A stretch of DNA of 64,000 nucleotides from assembly GCA_028279375.1 (NCBI GenBank), contig JANQNW010000015.1, forward strand, positions 62,001 to 126,000, written 5' to 3'. Shown in pieces: positions 61,118 through 64,000 of the stretch. Source of the DNA: Phycisphaerales bacterium (GTDB taxonomy: Bacteria; Planctomycetota; Phycisphaerae; Phycisphaerales; UBA1924). The notes below the pieces were generated by a model, which searched no databases, was not told the DNA's origin, and saw nothing but the letters and a program-made list of their open reading frames with translations. Positions within the stretch are counted from its first letter, which is position 1. Each line of letters begins with the position of its first letter. Position numbers and translations under genes: made by a program.

Positions 61118-62332
61118 TCACGATCCCTCTACGCTTTCAGCTGCTTCTACCTCCGCCTCCTCCGCGTCCTCCTCGACAACCCACGCCCCATCTTGCCATT
61201 CCTGGTCCCTCGTGCGCCAGTCGTCAAGCGTGATCATCCACTCGAAGTCGCGCACCTCCGCAACACCGAGAATCACCCATGCGGCAGTGCTTCCGATGCA
61301 ACTGTCGGACACTGAGAATGAATGGCCAAGCGGGTACAAGTCCTCGCTCCCGCGACCTCGCCCCCCGGGAGAATCGGGGGTCTTTCCGTCTGAATCTTCA
61401 AAATCAACATCGACGACATTCCATTGCCGAACGTACCGCGAGAGCAGTGTTCCGGTCTCAACCATCTCTCGATCGAACTCTTCCTCTCGTTTTCCGCGCT
61501 CCATGAGATCAAGAAACTCCTCCATCCACTCATTCGTCATTCCATGATCCCCGTGAATGACTCCCGTCAGGCGCCCGGGCTCGACAGATTCGATCTCGAT
61601 GGAGCGTCCGAAGGCCTTGATGAACGCCCCCTTTCTGCACGGTAGTCGATATCTCGCATACCCGATCTGTTCAACTCCTGCGACGCGAAGATCGATCGAT
61701 TCGATGTCTGCTGTATCAACTTCAACCGGAATCGTAACGGTATTCTTGAGATACCAGAACGAGCCGTACGATTCGCGATTGATGACGACTCTGCGCTCTC
61801 CGTTCTTCAGATTCAGCGCCAACTCGCTGATGTAACGCACGCTGGCTTCCCGCGAATCAGATCTGAACTCGATTCCTAACCCCGGATAATCCACGTCATT
61901 CTCGTCCACAAGCTCGATCGGTGCATCCCAGCCGATCAGAATATTCTGATGCACACGGTGCCGCATCCAGTCCCAACTGATCTCGCTTAATCGAAGGCTC
62001 CCATGCGTGAGACTTATGCTCACGTCGAGCACATCGCCGATCGAGCCGACTACCTGTAATGCTGAGATCTGCAATGGCACGCTTGTCGTGGTGAATCCAG
62101 TCAACTCCGGTGCGTGGAACTCAATTTCAGTTCGATCGCAGTGCTTACGCAGCTCTTCGATGAGATCAATGTCGCCATGAACTTCTATGGGCGTGCGATC
62201 AAATGTCAGCACGCGCTCCGCCGTGGCGCCCTCAGTCGTCTTCCGCGTCTCAGTTGAATCGTCACACGATGCGGCGCCGAGCGCCACAAGTGAACACACC
62301 ATGAAGAGCCACAATGAACGAATCGAAGCCAT
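61118..62332 (-). CDS. Hypothetical lipoprotein flanked by repeat copies
   Basis: A 404-aa protein with lipoprotein signal WLFMVCSLVALGAASC (Cys about 23). The mature part is acidic and mixed, with TPIEVHGDIDLIEELRKHCDR, VVINRESYGSFWYLKNTVTI and NEWMEEFLDLMERGKREEEF as characteristic stretches, and a Glu/Ala-rich end (VVEEDAEEAEVEAAESVEG). No family recognised. Third-codon GC is lower than in the surrounding genes, and the gene is bracketed by two copies of a 41-bp repeat, so it may have arrived together with its neighbour. Confidence 0.7.
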   Translation of the reverse strand: MASIRSLWLFMVCSLVALGAASCDDSTETRKTTEGATAERVLTFDRTPIEVHGDIDLIEELRKHCDRTEIEFHAPELTGFTTTSVPLQISALQVVGSIGDVLDVSISLTHGSLRLSEISWDWMRHRVHQNILIGWDAPIELVDENDVDYPGLGIEFRSDSREASVRYISELALNLKNGERRVVINRESYGSFWYLKNTVTIPVEVDTADIESIDLRVAGVEQIGYARYRLPCRKGAFIKAFGRSIEIESVEPGRLTGVIHGDHGMTNEWMEEFLDLMERGKREEEFDREMVETGTLLSRYVRQWNVVDVDFEDSDGKTPDSPGGRGRGSEDLYPLGHSFSVSDSCIGSTAAWVILGVAEVRDFEWMITLDDWRTRDQEWQDGAWVVEEDAEEAEVEAAESVEGS

Positions 62333-62415
62333 CGTCGTGCCCTCGCTCTCATCGCACGGCGCCTCTCCGGCGCCGCGAAACCGTCAATGTAGCACGAGCC
62401 CCCTTCGGCCTTCTT

Positions 62416-62456
62416 CCAGCCCAGGGTTGCAGGGGGCGGCGCCTGAGCCCCCTGCA
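62416..62456. repeat. 41-bp hairpin repeat, copy 2
   Basis: Second identical 41-base copy (see 61068-61108); hairpin arms 62429-62437 and 62447-62455. It lies 84 bases upstream of the lipoprotein start and before the GIY-YIG-like gene. Confidence 0.8.
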
Positions 62457-62519
62457 GTGCAACGCCAAGTCCTCGAGCGACAACCGCGCTCAATCGCCTC
62501 GTGCGCCGCGTCTCTGCCT

Positions 62520-62525
62520 TAGAAT
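62520..62525 (+). promoter_or_regulatory. TAGAAT -10 element, leaderless arrangement for the GIY-YIG-like gene
   Basis: TAGAAT followed by six bases and the ATG at 62532, with no ribosome-binding sequence before the ATG. Confidence 0.42.
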
Positions 62526-62531
62526 CCGCAC

Positions 62532-63092
62532 ATGGCCCGAAGAAAGCGACGCTCTGTCAAGAAACCTTCACAACGAGTCATCTGCGAAGAGATCTGGAGC
62601 GACGAGCAGTGGCGCGTCCTCGACGGCGAACTCAAGCGAAACCCAGGCCATCCGGGCGGCACGAAGAGCCTCTTCAAGGTCGTCGCTGAGAAGATTCCGT
62701 TCGACGCGCTCGACGCCGTCCGGAAGAACATGCGGGAGTACGGCCTCCCGATGGAAGGAGTCTATCTCGCCCATGACTCCATGGGATGCGTTCGCTACGC
62801 CGGTCGCGGCCATATCTTCAATCGCCTCAATACTCGGAGAAAGCGACAGCCACTCGAACTCGCCTACTTCTCCTTCTATGTGGTGGAAGATAAGAAGCAC
62901 GAACGGGAAATCGAAACTCTCGTCATTCGTGCGGCAAGCCCGCTCCTGCATTTCAACGAACGCAAGAAGAGAGTGGATATCACCGCCGGCAGCATCGGAG
63001 ACTACGAGCCCGGCACCATGTTCTACATCCGCCGATACACATGGGGAACGAGGCCGAAGCGAAAGAAGAAGACGACTCGGCGACGAAGATGA
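62532..63092 (+). CDS. GIY-YIG nuclease-like protein
   Basis: A 186-aa basic protein. Its middle (about 75-145) resembles GIY-YIG: GVYLAHDS where GIY is expected, CVRYAGRGHIFNRLNTR (YAG in place of YIG, then the conserved Arg), and KKHEREIETLVIRAASP, with the Glu that binds metal plausible in REIETL. Both ends are strongly basic (ARRKRRSVKKPSQRV; RPKRKKKTTRRRR), which would suit nucleic-acid binding. No HNH, restriction or UvrC partner domain. Low confidence in catalysis since the Tyr-Ile-Gly core is altered. Starts leaderless (see 62520). Confidence 0.6.
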   Translation: MARRKRRSVKKPSQRVICEEIWSDEQWRVLDGELKRNPGHPGGTKSLFKVVAEKIPFDALDAVRKNMREYGLPMEGVYLAHDSMGCVRYAGRGHIFNRLNTRRKRQPLELAYFSFYVVEDKKHEREIETLVIRAASPLLHFNERKKRVDITAGSIGDYEPGTMFYIRRYTWGTRPKRKKKTTRRRR

Positions 63093-63121
63093 TTCGATTC
63101 GATTCCCGGGGCGCCGCCCTT

Positions 63122-63829
63122 TCAACCCCTCCGCCCAACCAACCAAACCCCCGCCCCCACACTCCAAACACCAAGCCCCAGCACAAACAACCCATACCCC
63201 TGCACATCCAGCGTCAACTGCCCCGCAAGACGCAGCACCATCGGCGCCCCGCAACCGATGATCCCAAGCGCCCCGACGACGCGCACGTACATCCCCGCGC
63301 CGCGCTCCATGATCATTGCAATCGAGAACAGCGCAACGCCCAGGCCAAGCCCGTACACGCTCAGGGGCGACGCCGCATGATGAATCTGTGATGCAGATGC
63401 AGCCGCCACGCGCGCAAGCTCCAGCTCCGCGCCCTCGGCCTCCGCAAACCCCATCAACACCCGCGGCACAACAAACCCATTCATCAACCCCGCAATACAA
63501 GCCCCCAGCGCCCCCGACACATACGCCACGAATCCAGCCCGCGTCAGCGCCCGATTCCACCCCAGCCGATCGCACACACCCAGCGTCCCGAAGATCAGCA
63601 CGCCCACGGCAAAGATCGCAAAGCCGTGCACGAACGCATTCACCCGCGCCTCGCGCTCGATCTCCTCGATCGCCTCGCTGAGCCCATGCGCCGACACCGT
63701 CGGATGCGTCACCATCACCAGCCCCATCATCACGGAAGCCCCGATCAGCGCCGCACCTGATGCGATCTCCAGCCGTCGCGCCGCGTTGTCCGAACTGTTC
63801 ATGCCGCGTCCCTCGCCGTTGGTCATCAT
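63122..63829 (-). CDS. Multi-pass membrane protein of unknown function
   Basis: A 235-aa membrane protein with about six predicted helices (ASGAALIGASVMMGLVMV, FVHGFAIFAVGVLIFGTLGV, FVAYVSGALGACIAGLMNGFVV, PLSVYGLGLGVALFSIAMIM, VVGALGIIGCGAPMVL, YGLFVLGLGVWSVGAGVWLV). Charged loops are short. The pattern is like uncharacterised DUF4386-type membrane families. ATG 63829 has AGAGG at 8 bases; ATG 63826 or 63802 are possible. Its stop lies 30 bases from the convergent GIY-YIG-like gene. Confidence 0.75.
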   Translation of the reverse strand: MMTNGEGRGMNSSDNAARRLEIASGAALIGASVMMGLVMVTHPTVSAHGLSEAIEEIEREARVNAFVHGFAIFAVGVLIFGTLGVCDRLGWNRALTRAGFVAYVSGALGACIAGLMNGFVVPRVLMGFAEAEGAELELARVAAASASQIHHAASPLSVYGLGLGVALFSIAMIMERGAGMYVRVVGALGIIGCGAPMVLRLAGQLTLDVQGYGLFVLGLGVWSVGAGVWLVGRRG

Positions 63830-63939
63830 GATGCGCTGCCTCTCTGAATAGGTGGACCGAGTATCCAGTCTCACACACAGGATCCCGCCCGTCGCCGACG
63901 GCGTGGCGCCGATCGCCCAAACCGGACACAATCACGCAA

Positions 63940-64000
63940 ATGTCCGGCGCGCCCGATCCAAAAACGACCTGCCCTGAATCCGCCGAAAGCGCCCGCGCGC
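63940..64000 (+). CDS. Possible gene start at the window edge
   Basis: ATG 63940 opens a frame (MSGAPDPKTTCPESAESARA) that remains open to the last base. It is divergent from the membrane-protein gene. No ribosome-binding site is visible, and too little is in the window to judge. Confidence 0.2.
   Translation, partial: MSGAPDPKTTCPESAESARA

Noticed and set aside
61068..62456. Interpretation of the repeat pair as a CRISPR remnant
   Set aside because: Only two copies 1.35 kb apart with a gene between them; no spacers and no cas genes.

Overview
The window looks like a chromosomal segment of a GC-rich planctomycete, most likely class Phycisphaerae. The evidence is four large exported proteins ending in dockerin-type repeats of the D-x-N-x-D-G-x-V-x-x-x-D-L form, a DUF7453-like exported protein at the left edge, pseudopilins with Ala before the FTL motif, and an isolated dnaA with no rpmH/rnpA neighbours. 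No rRNA, CRISPR array, transposase or prophage was recognised. One tRNA gene (Thr, anticodon TGT) is present.

Layout. 1-4.0 kb: an edge-truncated exported protein, then a tandem HxlR-type regulator divergent from two VOC (glyoxalase-fold) proteins and a DUF6265-like protein, and a convergent LCAT-like lipase lipoprotein. 4.1-7.3 kb: an ABC-2 exporter pair, two AT-richer unknown genes, and tRNA-Thr. 7.6-9.6 kb: an orphan PAS/HWE-type sensor kinase. 9.7-13.2 kb: a pyruvate dehydrogenase operon pdhA-pdhB-pdhC on the minus strand. 13.5-27.6 kb: a secretome block with a 1052-aa protein carrying a duplicated unknown domain, a propeller-like protein, an M14 carboxypeptidase, a 1434-aa subtilase and a 731-aa protein with Asp/Asn-rich repeats. 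27.7-34.7 kb: a lipoprotein, surE, an HDOD protein, two pseudopilins, a DegT-family aminotransferase and dnaA. 35.1-37.3 kb: a GNAT protein, an exported unknown protein and rpmA. 37.4-42.7 kb: three paralogous membrane-anchored proteins with a PadR regulator between the second and third, the third fused to a HAAS-like domain. 42.8-47.1 kb: an M19 dipeptidase lipoprotein and a 938-aa coiled-coil lipoprotein. 47.4-54.3 kb: tpiA, secG, yicC, an APH-like kinase, a PDZ protein, an MscS channel and a thioesterase. 54.5-64 kb: a C39-like membrane protease, an outer-membrane barrel with a lipoprotein, arfB, a degenerate receiver, groES, a 67-aa ORF, groEL, two unknown genes flanked by copies of a 41-bp hairpin repeat, a GIY-YIG-like protein, a multi-pass membrane protein and a possible gene start at the edge.

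How it fits together. Housekeeping functions (pyruvate oxidation, glycolysis, Sec export, replication initiation, ribosome and chaperone functions) alternate with cell-envelope and export functions. The most novel elements are the three-paralog PadR/HAAS module, the giant coiled-coil lipoprotein, the duplicated domain in the large dockerin protein, and a recurrent TANNNT-N6/7-ATG arrangement suggesting leaderless mRNAs. Functions are inferred from sequence recognition alone; no database search was run.
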